Shown here: positions 1 to 11,838 of the stretch, piece by piece | Layout: each line of letters starts with the position of its first letter | Position numbering within the stretch: the stretch's first letter is position 1 | From: Spirogloea muscicola | Lineage: Eukaryota; Streptophyta; Zygnematophyceae; Spirogloeales; Spirogloeaceae | DNA: 64,000 nt | Reading direction: 5' to 3' | Assembly: GCA_009602725.1 (NCBI GenBank) | Contig: WELB01000156.1 | Coordinates: 82,772 to 146,771, forward strand | Position numbers and translations under genes: made by a program | Notes under the pieces: model-generated | The model's database searches: none | What the model saw: the letters and a program-made list of their open reading frames with translations, nothing else | Told to the model about the DNA's origin: nothing

Positions 1-420
1 GGCCGTCTTCCCCAGCAGTCAGAGGCATGATGCTGGAGTTCTCCAGCGCCACAGTGTAACCGGCTTCGACAAATATGCCGAACATCGCGTTCCGGAGCAG
101 GTCGTGTGTGCCGGTCCGCTCCCCTCCCCGTGCGCATCGGAGCATGTGAGCCGCCAGTGACGCCGCGTCCGGGCTGCGCTCGCCGCACTCGCATTGTTGA
201 ACTCCACCTAGGCATGGTGGGTGGAGGCCGAGTAGGCGGTGCACCGCCGTTCGAAATGCGTCGTCCGGCATCCGGAGCGCGTCGTGGATCGGCAGAGCCG
301 ACAGCCAAGCAGCCGCCCCTGGTGAGGACGCCGAGAGCAGTCGCGCGCGCCCCCGGAGGTCGGCTGGAGGCAAAAGCCCCAGCGCCGTGGAGAAAGACGC
401 CGCATCTACCTCCGCCATGA
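1..420 (-). mobile_element. LINE fragment, C-terminal zinc-knuckle and nuclease region
   Basis: The minus strand encodes a decayed match to the C-terminal part of the intact LINE at 13.6-17.7 kb. The cysteine-histidine knuckle (QCECGE, then HMLRC) and the segment VEAGYTVALENSSIMP, equivalent to KEAGYQVALESTGVMP in the intact copy, are both readable, but the frame shifts between them. The element runs off the left window edge, so its 3' end lies outside. It is a 5'-truncated or degraded copy and not functional. Confidence 0.8.
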
Positions 421-1235
421 GCTAAGCAGCGCCTACGGGGCCTGAAGAGGCTATGGCAGAACGGGGGAGGATGGACCACTCAGTAGTTACGAGTGAGGAG
501 CCTCAAATCCGACAGGGTAGGGGACCCGCTACCCGGAGCCTAGTATCTCTGACCTGCGGCTGCTCAATAGGTAATAGTGAGCACCCAGTCAGACGCTGTG
601 CTTTAGCGGTATTCTGGCCCCTTTGATCACTGCACTAGCCAACAACGGCATTCGCCCTCTACTGGAAGAGTCTGTCTCTTGATGGCTGTAAGAGCACTGT
701 AACAGCAGTGGCTGTAAGTGGCCAGCCCAAAGGAATGTATAAAGTGCGAACGGGCCGGAAAGGGCCAGAAAAGGGCCGGAAAGGCCAGAAAGGGAGGCCC
801 CTCTGCCTACTCTCCCTCGTTTGTTTCAAATACGGGTAAATTTTCCTCTGCCTTCCTTCCTCTGTAACAGGGGAAAAGAACAGGTAGTACCCCAGAAGGG
901 GCGATGGCTGTGCGATTGTTTCTTCTAGTGAGAGGCCAGCCCAGAAGTGATGAACAAGAAAGTGATGAACAAGGCCGGAAAGTGACTGAAGGCTTTTCAT
1001 AAGGGGGCGGTGGCTGTGAAAGGCCAGCCCAGAATGGACTGGACAAGGTCCAAAGGGGCCGCAAAGCGCAAACCCACACATCCACAAGAGCTGGGTGGAG
1101 GAGATGTTGCCTTGACGGAAGATTGAGCTATTCCAAAGGGGGCGACGGCTTTGGAAGGCCAGCCCAATGAAGAATGGACAAGGTCGAAAAGGGCCGGAAC
1201 ATGATAAGCCCCACAGCAAAGCGAGGGGCTACTAC
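421..1235. repeat. Array of LINE 3'-tail repeats
   Basis: No gene. Positions 450-530 repeat the sequence seen at about 23,760-23,830 and, inverted, near 40,010-40,070. Positions 535-620 look like a plus-oriented LINE C-terminus plus 3'UTR start. From 660 to 1,215 at least three minus-oriented tails lie in series, each with the hairpin core GGCTGTGAAAGGCCAGCC or a variant, followed by an element close to GACAAGGTCCAAAGGGGCC. A 13-base direct duplication (AGTGATGAACAAG) sits at about 947-975. They are best read as short 3' ends left by aborted LINE insertions. Confidence 0.7.
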
Positions 1236-2185
1236 AGATGGGTGCTCAATAGTCCCTGGTAACTGCAGCTCGGGTAAGCTGGGCAAACTCATGGTCGGCG
1301 GCAGGGGCCTTGGAGCCTGGCATCCTGTCCCCTGTCAATCTTTGTTGGCCTAGCTTTCACAGCCTTCGCCTCCTTCTGGTTCCAGAAGCCAAGAGCTAAA
1401 GGCTCAACATTCATCAACAACTTCATCAACGTTAGGGCAGTGGCTAGCGCCCTTGACAAGCAGCTAACGAGCGGGTCCGTCTAGCAAAGAGTGGCCTACT
1501 TTTGCACATGAGCTTGCTTAATTACTAGGCCGCTCTCTCCTTGTCCGTCAATTACCACGCATCCTCCTCTCCTCTGCACCAGAAAGCAGGGCGAGCTCTG
1601 GTTGATGGCAGGGGGCTTGAGGCCTGCTCCTCATGTGTGAGCACTATCTAGCAACCCCAACGTGCTGACCCAAAGCAGCTGGTACGAGCACTGGCAGCCT
1701 GCAGTTGTAGTTGTGGTTGCCTTTGTTCCAGCCCGCTCTGGCCCTCTGTCACTCTCTATGCATGCTGTCATCCATCCCGCACCTGTTACATTGTGCTCTC
1801 ATTCCATGTGAGAGGTGCTGCTCGGGACCCCATGGCTTCCTCTCACTTTCGGGCTGCGGGCTCTCAAGCACTGCACCTGCTCACTGATCCTACTCGACCA
1901 ATCATCAGTACAACCAAGCGGCCCCCATTTTCTCAACCCGCGTCCTGGCAATCAAGGGCACGCCCTCGTCAATATTCAAGCACACTTCGCCGGCTCTTGC
2001 ATCCACGCCTGATGCATCATCCGGCGAGCATGTCTGACACACCCCCCGGCTATTCGTGACACGCCTGCCTGTCACTGACACATCCACCACCACCGATTCA
2101 CCAATCCAACCCCCCCCCTCCCGGCTTCCCCACCCCCCCCATAACCTCTTTCGCGCTCGTCCTCAGCAGACACCCTGGCTTGCTC
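1236..2185. other. Gap without a recognisable gene
   Basis: I see no supported coding region. Near 1,345-1,375 there is one more degenerate LINE-tail hairpin on the plus strand (GGCCTAGCTTTCACAGCC). The rest, down to the VARICOSE stop at 2,186, is pyrimidine-rich with short C-runs near 2,107-2,145 and probably holds the 3' flank of that gene. Short reading frames at 1,793-2,059 have no family resemblance. Confidence 0.5.
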
Positions 2186-5100
2186 TCACTTGCAGGAGGC
2201 AGCCTGGGAATTAATCACGTGCCGTACAAGGCGCAGAGCAGCCGTTACATCGACAGCCCCCCCGCCAGGCCGCACCGCCGCCAGGCGGCTCAGGCTGTGC
2301 TGTACTTGCTGCAGAACCGGGCGCATATGCGGCGCCAGCTGCGCATCACTGGGGTCCAGCGCCAGCGCAGCCTCGCGCACCCACTCCAGCTGCCGCACCG
2401 TCACAGTGGCTGGCGCCAGGTTGCAGCCCAGCTGCTGAATCAGTGACAGCAGCACCCCTTGGCTCAGCGCCGGTGCGCCAGCCGGCAGCAGCGGGCCTGG
2501 CTCAACCTACTCGCGCAATGCCGCAGGCCAGCCGCAAAGTGTCAGTTCCATGTTGCACAGTTCGAGCTGAATATGTGCCACAAGCATACAGCACTGCCTG
2601 TCTGCACGGGTGGTCAACATTCATCGTCGTTTTACCTGAGAGCAGAGCCATACAACGACGGCCACGTTGGACAATGACAGCGCCCTGGTGAAAGCCTCCT
2701 CGTACTTGCGCGCCACCAACAAGCGAGCGAGCTCGATTGTGGGGTCCAGTGTCTCTTCAACGTGCTGCAGGGAGAGTGCCTGCGCGAGATTCAATTGCAA
2801 TGGGAGTGTCAAGAGCGATGCGCGCCTACTGGCGCACTAAAATGTTGTGGAATACCGACATGAGCGACCAAGCTTGCGCCACACCTCATCTGGCAGTGCT
2901 GCACTAGTCGCAGCGGCCTTGCCCCCGGAAACTCCCCCAGCCTGTGCAGAGACTGACGCCGCGGCGGTCAAGGCCAGCAGCTTGCGCTGCCCTTCCAACA
3001 TCTCCTGCTGAAACTTCAGGGTGCCGCTAGCCGCGGCAGACATTGACTCCTGCATGCCAAGCAGGAGCAGCGGTATCAGCACCAGGGTCTCCATATAGGC
3101 CCCGCATGACACACACTGCCCTGCCCGTCATGCAACCAGCTAGATAAGTAGAAGCGCCAGGTGATTGGGCATGTGATTGGGCACAGCAGCTCCAAGCAGT
3201 ACCTGAATGGACTTGGTGACCACGCTCTGTGAGGAGACCAGCTCCTGCCGAGTGGCAAGACAGTGCTCAGAAAGGCCCTGCCTGAGTGCGTCGTCTAGCT
3301 GCTCCAGCATGCCTCTGCATGCTCCCTCAAAAGCGGGTAGTATTGATCCTTGCATGCTTGACCGCACTGCCTCCTGCAAAAGAGAGGCTCAAGAATGCCT
3401 TGTTGTCAGAGAGTGAGGGTTTTGCAGGCCATCACAGGATCTGAAGAGGCAGCCAGGTAAGTCTGAAGAAAGCGTGAGCAGACTCAGCTATGTCCAAAAT
3501 GTAAGCAACTAAAGCTCACAGCCCAGGCTCTGCACAGGAGGGATAACCTGAAGTGCTGGCCGAACTGTATTCTGCAATTGGGCAGTCACAGATCGACCAA
3601 CGACTGCCTCCACCTTGGCTTCCAGAGTCTTCTCCAAAGAGGATGTCATCCTTTTTCCAAGTGCCTGGCACAAGAAACAATCCGCACCAGATGCAGAAAG
3701 TCAGCAGGCTTGCAAAGGGCAGAAGATGAAGAGCCGATGGCCACAAGATAGAAAGACAGAAGCCTTCTAAAGTTCGAGCAGACAATGAGAAATTAGAGAG
3801 ATTCATCTGACCTGGATTGAGTCAGCAAGGGCCTTTTCAAGAGGAGGGCCCAGAATAGCGGCCACGAGCGGGGCAAGCGCAGGCAGCTCATCACGGAGTG
3901 CAGTCTGCAGGTTGTGCTCGCGCTTGACACCGTCCTCCTTGAGCCGTGCGTACAGCGCCTCAGAGTGGGCCTTCATGCCCCTTTCCAGGCGCAGTCCGAT
4001 GGCCTGCTCCACTCGCTTTCCCTCTTTGACCACTGGGAGTGCCACGGCCTTCTCCACGTCGCGAATCTGCGTACCCACCTGATTGACAGCGTCCAACATC
4101 ATCGACATGCTCGGTGGTGGCAGCTGTGACTGTGGCTGTGCCGCAACTTGACTCTGATTTTCATCAAGTGTGGCTTCAACAACCGCATCTTCTCCGCACG
4201 CTGTTGTTGTGCTGGAGTCCGGTTCCCCCTCTGCTGAAAGAGGAGAAGCCACCACCGCCTGACCGTCAGCCGCCACCCCTGCTCCTGGCACCTTGTACTT
4301 GCCCTTCTTCTTCTTGCTTGCGAGACTAGGCGAGGCTGCAGGGCCCGCCTGAGTGGCGTCAACAGTAGGCTCCTCCCGCTCCTCTGCTGCATCGCTCTTT
4401 GAGACCACTGGTGTCGGTGGAAGTGGCTGCTGCTGGCTGCTGTCGACAGCCTCGAGCGGCATCGCTTCTGCCTGCCGCGGCTCTTCTGATGCTTCGTGTA
4501 GTTCGCTCGTCACTGCGAGCTTCGTCGCTTCCCTGTGCTCCTCTTGCGCAGCCTGGGACGGATTCTCAGGGACTGTATCTGCGTCCGGCGGCGGTTCTGA
4601 GGAAGCTCCTCCAGCATCCGCAGTAGTCGTTCCATTGACAGTAGTGGCAGGTTCTAGACTGGCAGCACTGGCTGCTGCCTGCTCCTCCAGGTGCACTGGC
4701 TGCGGAGCAGCAGAAGATTGTGGCTGAGGGCGTGGGCCAGCCATGAGCGACATGAGTCGTTCTGGTGTCAGGAGTACGTCCTTCATCTCTACTCCTTCAG
4801 CAGCGTCGTCAACCGCCTCCAGTGGGCTCGGGGGTTTGGCCTGCTCACTGGTCGTCTGCCGCGGATGCGCTGCGCCATCAGAGGCAGCATCGTTGCCAAG
4901 CATCGGCATGTGGCTGTGACTCTCCACCGGGCTCCCAAAGCCTGCTGGACCAGTGGATGTGAGAGCCCTCAGAATGTCTGCGCTGGAAAACCGAGGCTGC
5001 TTTGCTGCTTCCTCTGCCGCCGACAAGGCCGCCAATGGCTGCTGTATATCGGGCGGCCCAGCCACGCCAGACTTCTGCACCTGTTCCAGCTCCGGGATTG

Positions 5101-6920
5101 GCACCTGCCTCTGCTCCTCCGCGGCCGCTGGCGGGGAGCACTGCCGCAGGTGCAGTGTGTGCAGCTGGATGGCCTCGGTCTGCACACAGTAGAGCTGCAC
5201 GGTGGCATCTCCTTGCTGGCCATCTTCGTAACGCAGCGTCGTCAAGCTCAAGATGGGCATTGTCACCGAGAACTCGGCAATGTAGTCCATCCTGGCGGAG
5301 CTTGCGACGCCGCCGCCTTGCCCAAAGGACACGTGGATGACGTAGAACGCGTTGCGCCTGGCATTGGCCAGCACGATCAGGCCTGCATGCTGGACCACAG
5401 CCAGCTGGTTGGTGAAGGCGGCACCGGGGTTGGTCTCCTCGCAGCACTTCAGCTCCAGTGTCTGGATGCAATGCCACCCGCCGGGCGGCGGCGGCATGCC
5501 CTCCGCCGCGGCGGGGACCCAGAGCTTCACCATCCTGTTGCCGGGGCCCTGCAGAGGGATGTGGGCAAAATGGGCTCAGCAGCGGGGGAGTTCGCTTGCA
5601 GTTGTCGAAGAACATACGAGAGCTCACGAGCCTGCCGCCAGATGCAAGGTGTGAGAGCCATGGCCAGAGGTTACCCCTGTGATGAGGAGCGTGGAGTCTG
5701 CAGGACCGGCGAGAGAGGGCGTCATCAGGAAGGCTGCGCTGTCCACAGGCTGGCCTGAATACGGCGTTATGGTGGACAGGCTGTCCACCGAGTTCTCCCC
5801 CCAGATGCGCACAGTGCCGTCCTTGGAGGACGTGGCCAGCAGCGACGGCAGTGGCGCCATCGCCGTGATCTCCCCACCGTGGCCCCTCAGGACGTGGACG
5901 CCTGCCACCGGAGCGTCCACGTTGCAGACCAGCGGCCGCTCAGCCATGCCCTCTAGAGCCTGGCCTTCCGCAGCCACCACGCCGCTGATGGAGACGTGCA
6001 GCACGTACTTGTCGCAGGACACGAGCAGGGTGTCCTATCCAGGTGGCATGGCACACATGAATCTCTCGACTGCACGACGTCCGGCGACGGCGCCGTGAAG
6101 CGAGCACAAGCCTTGGCAAACAGTATGTGCAGCGAAAGTGTGTAGAGACATGCTCTCAGCCGCACCCCTGACTCTGAGAAGAGGCAAGTCCTGAAGAACG
6201 ATGGAGCGGGGGTAGACGTAAGCTCTGCAGACCTGCATCCGCGGATGCCAGCAGACCCTGGGGTTCACGGCGGCCCAGGGGCCAGTCAGCTGCAGCGCGA
6301 GCACAAGCCGCTCCTGCAGCTCCCGCTTGCCAAACTCCAGCTCGACCTCCTCAATGCCGCGCACGTAGACGCGGCCGTCTGTGCCGGCACTGCAGCCGCC
6401 CGAAGCGCCAGCGGCGCTGCTGTGAGGCCAGGGCGAAGGCGCCAATTGGGGTCTCCGTCTGCTGTGAGTCGGAGCTGGGGCAGGGCATCACCTGGCCAGC
6501 AGGTGAACGTCGGGGGAGAAGAAGGCCATGTCCGAGACCCTCTGGCGCCACAGCAGAGACGAGAGCATCGTCAGCTCTCGTCTCGTCTCGTCAGCCGGTC
6601 GTCAGGCGGCGGCAATAAAGAGCGGAATGGCAGCCCCGCCGCTCAAGAGGCGTCACCTGGGTGTGGCCACGCAGGAGGGCGCGGAGGCCGGTGGGGGCGC
6701 TGATGACGCGCACGGTGCCGGGCTTGAGGGCGTAGGAGATGTAGGTGGCGTTGACGGCGATCTGGCGGCCCAGCCCGTCCGCCGGCTCCGAGGCGATCTT
6801 GGTGATGGTCACGACCTCCAGCTGCGGCTGCGCCTCGCCGGGCTGCCGCGCGCCGATGTCGTACGAGTCCAGCGGCGAGGCGAGGCGCCGGCCGCGGGGC
6901 AGCGGCTCGCGCGGCCGGCC
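2186..6920 (-). CDS. VCS: VARICOSE/EDC4-type mRNA decapping scaffold
   Basis: This gene resembles plant VARICOSE, the EDC4 homologue that holds DCP1 and DCP2 together in processing bodies for removal of mRNA caps. Ten GT-AG exons were traced: 6920-6657, 6541-6492, 6416-6233, 6034-5675, 5548-3812, 3664-3548, 3373-3203, 3049-2885, 2779-2636 and 2506-2186. All phases agree, giving about 1,170 residues before any missing 5' exon (Arabidopsis VCS is about 1,340). The N-terminal part is a WD40 propeller (QPQLEVVTITKIASEP, LGRQIAVNATYISY, NPRVCWHP, SSKDGTVRIW). VKLWVPAAAEG and RMDYIAEFSVTMPIL follow. A long low-complexity Ala/Pro/Glu linker leads to the helical C-terminus with EGQRKLLALTAA, LDPTIELARLL, VVVWLCSQ and ALSQGVLLSLIQQL. 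Family assignment is very secure. The start codon was not found: exon 1 abuts LINE-derived sequence at 6,920. Confidence 0.93.
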
Positions 6921-7525
6921 CTGCCAGCCCAGATAAAGATTGAACAAAGCTCCAAGGGGCCAGAAATATGCCGAAGCCCACAACGACTCACGTGGCCACT
7001 GGGTGCTCAAGCTCCCCTGTACCACCGCCCCTTTACAAGAGCCACTCTTCTACGAGAGCAGATTTCTCTTTGGAACAGCTCTTCCAATATAAGGCAGTGG
7101 CTGTGAAAGGCCAATCCAATGGAGTGTACAAGGTCTAAAAGGGCCGGATGGCGCAAAAGCAAAGTACTATTCTTCACGTCAGCAAGTGGGCTCTCGATAA
7201 GCTCTCGTCAGCAAGTGCAAAGCGGGAGAGGTCACTACTGCCCTGTTGAGCAGCCGCAGGTCAGAGAAACTGGTCTCCGGGGAGTGGGTCTCCAAGTAGC
7301 GGGCCGACAGAAGCTATCTTGGTTATCGTTGTTGGTAATTTCTGGAGCACCTCAAAGTGTCTGTACTCCTAGTCGCGAAGGCATGGGAGAAGAGCTTCGG
7401 TGAAGTGATGGAGGGCCTGAGCCGCCGAGTACAGGGGCAAGCGAGAAAGCGCGTGACTGACTGGTGGCTGTGGGAGGCCAGCCGAAAGGCATGGACAAGG
7501 TCTGAAGGAGCCGGATGACGCCGAT
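6921..7525. repeat. LINE tails between VARICOSE and RBM48
   Basis: The space between two head-to-head genes is almost wholly LINE 3' sequence. Minus-oriented tails are seen at about 6,921-7,030, 7,085-7,150 (GTGGCTGTGAAAGGCC core), 7,240-7,290 (equivalent of the CAGCCGCAGGTCAGAGAA tail just after the LINE stop codon) and 7,460-7,515. No independent promoter element could be recognised. If both genes are expressed, their 5' regions lie in or next to these repeats. Confidence 0.7.
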
Positions 7526-7618
7526 ATGAGCTTCGGGTCAGCTCGTCGAGGCCGCCGCCCCTACACGGGGCGGCAGGAGCGGAGCGGCGGAGCCCAGGCT
7601 CGCGCCGCGCCGCCGGGC

Positions 7619-9759
7619 ATGGCCGCCGGCGAGCCCCCCGCGCGCCCCGCTTACCGCGCCGCCCGCAAGCCCTCCGCCGTGAAGGTGTACACCGTCAACC
7701 ACGAGTCCAGGTCTCGCCCCCACCACGCCACTCCGCCACCTGCCCGCCTGCTGCACCAGCAGGCCCTGCGCCTTCCGCCCTCCCCAGCCCCGTCGCCCAC
7801 CATCTCGCTCGCTGCACAGCCGCCGTCGTTGTGGTATCGACTGCCGCCAAATTCCCTGCCCCTGCACGAAATGGCCACGCTTAGCCTGCCTGCTTGCGGA
7901 TGCAGATACCTCATTGTGAGGAACGTCCCAGCGCTGGGCTGCATCGACGAGCTCATTGGCCTCTTCGGCACCTATGGACCTATTGAGGAGTAGGGGCCCT
8001 GCTCGGCGGGCAGCGCCACTCTCCTTGACCCGTCAGCTACGTCCAGTACTACTGCAAGTCACACAATACTGATACTGGGAGTGTTCAGCGGTGTCAGTGT
8101 GATGTGACAGTCCAATGTAGAAGTGCACGTCAGTGACTCACTCTACAACTTTTCGACGGGTCCCCCCATCCGCGGCGCCTTGCTTTCAGGTACCGCCTGA
8201 TGGACGAGCTGGAGAGTGCTCCTTTCACCGACATATACTGGATCAAGTATGTGCAGATTGCCAGTGCCCGGTAAGCCACAAGGCCACATACGAGCACTCG
8301 CTCACTCGCCTCATCCATACGGTACTGAAGCACAGCAGTCTTGCTCGGCAACCTCCTCACAGGACCTGCCTGGAAAGGGTGGCTCACACCAATTGCACAT
8401 CCTCCCTGCAATGGGTCACGTCTCTGATGACTATTGAAGCCCCTTTTGCAGCTTTGCCAAGCGGAAGCTTGACAAATTCCAGTTTCTGGGAAGCCTCCTG
8501 GAGGTGACGTACTCGCCACGGGATGAGACGGTCATGGATACACGCAGCAAATTTGAGGAACGATGGTGGACAGTGGTCCGCAAATGCGACCGTGAGGACC
8601 AATGCCTAACTTCTTGGATTTGTGCAGCTGCACATCTGTCTCGACAGCTGCAAACATCTCTGCAGGCTGCTCACTGAGGTCCTCATTACTGCTTGCTTGG
8701 TAGCAACGCTCAGAAAGGCAAAGCAAGCTGGAGAACCTGCAAACCTTGCACTGCGCCAAGCACTACCTTCCATGGAGCCGATGCTGCAGATCACAGGAGC
8801 TTCTGCTACTCCTGGACGGCTGCCTGTGACGCACATGCTCGAAGCTCCCTGGCCTGGGCATCAACATAGGTTTGATACTGCAAAGCTTGTCGTTGTTGCA
8901 ATATAGGTGTGATGCTGCAAAGCCTGTCGTTGTTGCTATCAGGTCGAACACTGCACACAATGTATTATTTCCGGAATATCTTGCATATTACTCCATTCAT
9001 CCGCAGTATCAGGGGTTGCATTCTGGTAGCAGATGCCCTGTGCAGCTGAGGTTGCCAGGGGCCATTGCATTGAGCCAGCTAGAGGCCATCAAGGATCAAG
9101 GACTGTCGCACTATGAAGTAGCTGGCTTCAGCTTCTGTGAGTCCCTTTGCGAACCAAAAGGTTGCACTGTGTGCAGTGTGTCTGTGAACAAGGAAGCCCA
9201 GGTACAGGCTGAAAGTCGGCCAGCTGCGCCCATCAGCAATATGCTGCATGGCTCTTCAGCATGCACTGGAGAGTCGTTGGTGAATGCTCCCCAAGCGCAG
9301 CCAGTAAGTCTACAAGCTATGCCCGTCAAGTACATTTGTGTGCCATCAACAAGGTTCGGGGCTTTTACTAACGAGGTCCTGATCTTTCTTCTGCCTACTT
9401 GTCCTGGGCAGTCATCCAGAGCACTCGATGGTAGTCAGGCATAGGCACAGTGGCGTTTGAAGGGGAGGATGTCAGTACAATTGCATCTGTTCGCACTCCC
9501 TGACTTGTGGCTTAGGGCTCAGGCGTCGACCAGGCAGTATGAAGGCGTCATTCAGTTCAGGAATGTCCGTGTTCCTGTCTGGGCCAGTCTACTGAGGTCG
9601 CCACATTTTCTTTGTGCTGCAGCAAGTCGTAGAGGTTGGTGGTATGACAACTCCAAAGGGCTGCGACACTGGGTTCACGTGCCGCCCTTCTGAAAGACGT
9701 GGCATAGATCAGCTGGAGCCAAAGCGGGCTCGCAAGGAAACACGGAGGCGAATCTAAGC
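7619..9759 (+). CDS. RBM48: RBM48-like minor-spliceosome RNA-binding protein
   Basis: The N-terminal half matches RBM48, a single-RRM protein that with ARMC7 supports splicing of U12-type introns. I chose ATG 7619, giving MAAGEPPARPAYRAARKPSA and then VKVYTVNHESR. Exons are 7619-7710, 7906-7989, 8190-8270 and 8452 to about 8591, with matching phases. Their product reads YLIVRNVPALGCIDELIGLF, YRLMDELESAPFTDIYWIKY, FAKRKLDKFQFLGSLLEVTY and SPRDETVMDTRSKFEERWW. This tracks human RBM48 (VKVYTINLESQYLLIQGVPA, AKRKMDEQSFFGGLLHVCYA). The C-terminal exons are less sure: an open segment at about 9,061-9,303 ends at a strong GTAAGT donor, and a segment from about 9,622 ends in a basic tail (EPKRARKETRRRI) with a stop at 9,757-9,759, like the basic end of RBM48. 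The middle between 8,591 and 9,060 is unresolved. Confidence 0.85.
8870..8940 (+). repeat. Tandem duplication of about 37 bp
   Basis: Two adjacent, slightly diverged copies of a unit containing ATACTGCAAAGCTTGTCGTT lie head to tail inside a probable RBM48 intron. It looks like a local replication duplication and no function is suggested. Confidence 0.7.
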
Positions 9760-10325
9760 TGGACAGGCGCCTTCCTTTGTGGAGCCTTAATTCCTGATCA
9801 GTGCGTGCATTCTTCTGTTCTCTGAGGAGGAAGATGTGCATCAGTTCTCTGTGACCTAGCAAATGTTGAAGGGTTTTGGCCACGAACGATTGACCCTGCC
9901 ATAGCTGACAAGACTTCGTGTGCCAGACAAATGGCACTTGAACAGCAAGCTCACATGAGCATTGGGAGTGGATGCAGTGAGGGACGAGTACGGTGCCGGA
10001 TCATAAGAAGGGCTTCTGCGTTAGGTCCTTGGCGCGGTCGAGCGCCTTGTTAAGGCTCTACCCAAGCGTTGTAGTTCTTGGAGTGGCAGCTTGCGAGGCA
10101 TCGACTTGGAAAGGGCGTGGCCAAGGCTGAAATGCCCTCAGGCGCATAGCTTCCCAGCTGGAGGAGGAGAGGAACAATGAAAATGGCGTGTATTGAGAGA
10201 AGAGAGCCGGAGCAACCAGAGGAGGAAGAAGGACATTTGGGGGCGGTTGTATGACGCTACTTGAGTGCATACCGAGGAAGCTTTGGAGTGCATCTACACT
10301 ACGCGGGAAACAGACTAGGCAGCTC
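9760..10325. other. Gap without a recognisable gene
   Basis: Downstream of the presumed RBM48 stop I found no homology or convincing coding signal. Reading frames here (for example 10,058-10,336 minus) are short and compositionally random. The right end borders a LINE fragment. Confidence 0.4.
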
Positions 10326-10900
10326 AGGGCCCTCATGTACCCCCCCGTGTCGGCAAGGGGAGGTTTAGATGAGCTGAGGGGAGGAGAGCCAGAGGATGCA
10401 GCGGTGGCACAGTTGCCGCGGCGGTGCTAGGCAAGCGATTGGTACCATTGGAGAACCAGGGGGAGACGCACTCAGCAGTACAACCCTAGACCCAAGGTGG
10501 CGCCTCCAGAAAATGCTGCACCCTGTCAGCATCGCCGCTGGTCAGCTTGAGAGGCCAGCAGCAAAACTAGCGAGGACCACCAAGGCTCGTAACACCCATG
10601 ATTTTATGGCCAGCGGGTAGAAGGTGTCGGTAGCGTGGTGGTTTCTCTCAGTTGTTTGACAATCTTCTTCTTGCTCGGTCACCTTCACAACATAGCCAAA
10701 CCTCGATGGACAGGGCCCCCCCTCCTCTAGAACCTGATGCTGATACAACGTTCGTCAGGAGCTGCTCCCGTGAAGTTGCAGGGGCACCCCACACAGAGCC
10801 AATCTAATACTGCCTCCAGCACGTTGCCATACATAGGATCGAGCAAGAGGTTGTGAGAGCGAGGTCAGGAGAACCTGAGCTCATAGCACCCATGCTCAAG
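10326..10900 (-). mobile_element. Degraded LINE 3' end
   Basis: This stretch aligns by eye with the C-terminal coding region of the intact LINE (compare 10,340-10,620 with 13,614-13,920). It keeps the equivalents of the LTRGY end, the GRA-LA-A-SG segment and the HG.....FYPLA region. Near 10,830-10,890 the RDAMYG equivalent is still visible. Several indels are obvious, so it is a dead, 5'-truncated copy in the same orientation as its neighbours. Confidence 0.75.
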
Positions 10901-11838
10901 GCGTTGTGCTAGTTGAGCTAGTTGAGACTGCATGTACAAAAGTGAACACGGCTGAGATTAGGCCAGCTTTGAAAGCCAGAGGGAATGTGGCATATATATT
11001 ACACCGGGTAAATCTCTGCCAAGCTCAGGAATGGTATCAAGATGGTGTGACAAGCCCTTCTGCCACCAGCTAGAGCTTGACCATTTCTGGAACCAAGCAT
11101 GAGCATGAGCTCGCTGCAAATAGGCTGACACACGACATCGAAGAAAGCGACAAACGGGCTGCCGGTATGCCCATCTCGGCTGGAAGCATATCTCACGTCG
11201 TGCATATGCAAGCCTTGCACGAGCAAGGTCTGTGAAAAGCCAGCCCATAAAAAGATGGAGAACGCAGCTGCTGTTATCACGTGGCGGCTTGTGAGAAGAC
11301 AAGCCTGAGTGCATACAGGAAAGTAACAGCTCTTCTACCGGAAGGCAGTGGCTGTGAGAGGCCAGCCCAGCGCTTAAGCACGCAGCGACTCCAAGCGGTG
11401 CTCAAATATACCCTAGTGAGCAGCCGCAGGTCAGAGAGTCTAGTCTCCAAGAGAGAAGGCGCGCGCGGTGCGCATGACACTGAAAGTGAGGCCAATTCTA
11501 GCCTTACAAATGTCCCGTTCCAGGGTAATGAGGTAGCCAAGGGGGACACTAATATCCCCGAGTAGCACATGCATATCTGACAAGCTGAGCTGGGAGAAGA
11601 AGAAAGAAAGGGCTCGCCCATAGAGAAGAGTGGCCGAGCTGAGGAGCCAAACGACCACCACGGAAGCCATCAGCCTGGGCAAATGCACGCCCAGCACGCT
11701 GGTGTAACGGTAGTGCCACTTCGTCCCGTAGCCGCTGTAAAGAGAGAATGCGCGCGGTGTGCATGAAATTGAAAGGGAGGCCAATTCTAGCCTTACAAAT
11801 GTCCTGTTAACTGGGTAATGAGCTGGCTAAGGGGGACA
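10901..11838 (-). repeat. Overlapping LINE tails and 3' ends
   Basis: At least three partial copies follow each other. Positions 11,020-11,230 carry a segment (GACAAGCCCTTCTGCCACC, GCTCGCTGCAAATAGGCTGA) that recurs near 36,090-36,250 and 45,940-46,020. Positions 11,325-11,460 are a tail with the hairpin and the LRLLTR end. Positions 11,455-11,530 and 11,745-11,830 are two copies of a 3'UTR block containing GAGGCCAATTCTAGCCTTAC, also found near 22,850 and 52,000. No host gene is present. Confidence 0.65.

Noticed and set aside
4691-5758. 355-codon plus-strand open frame
   Set aside because: Antisense to VARICOSE exons whose homology is certain; it crosses introns and has no family resemblance.
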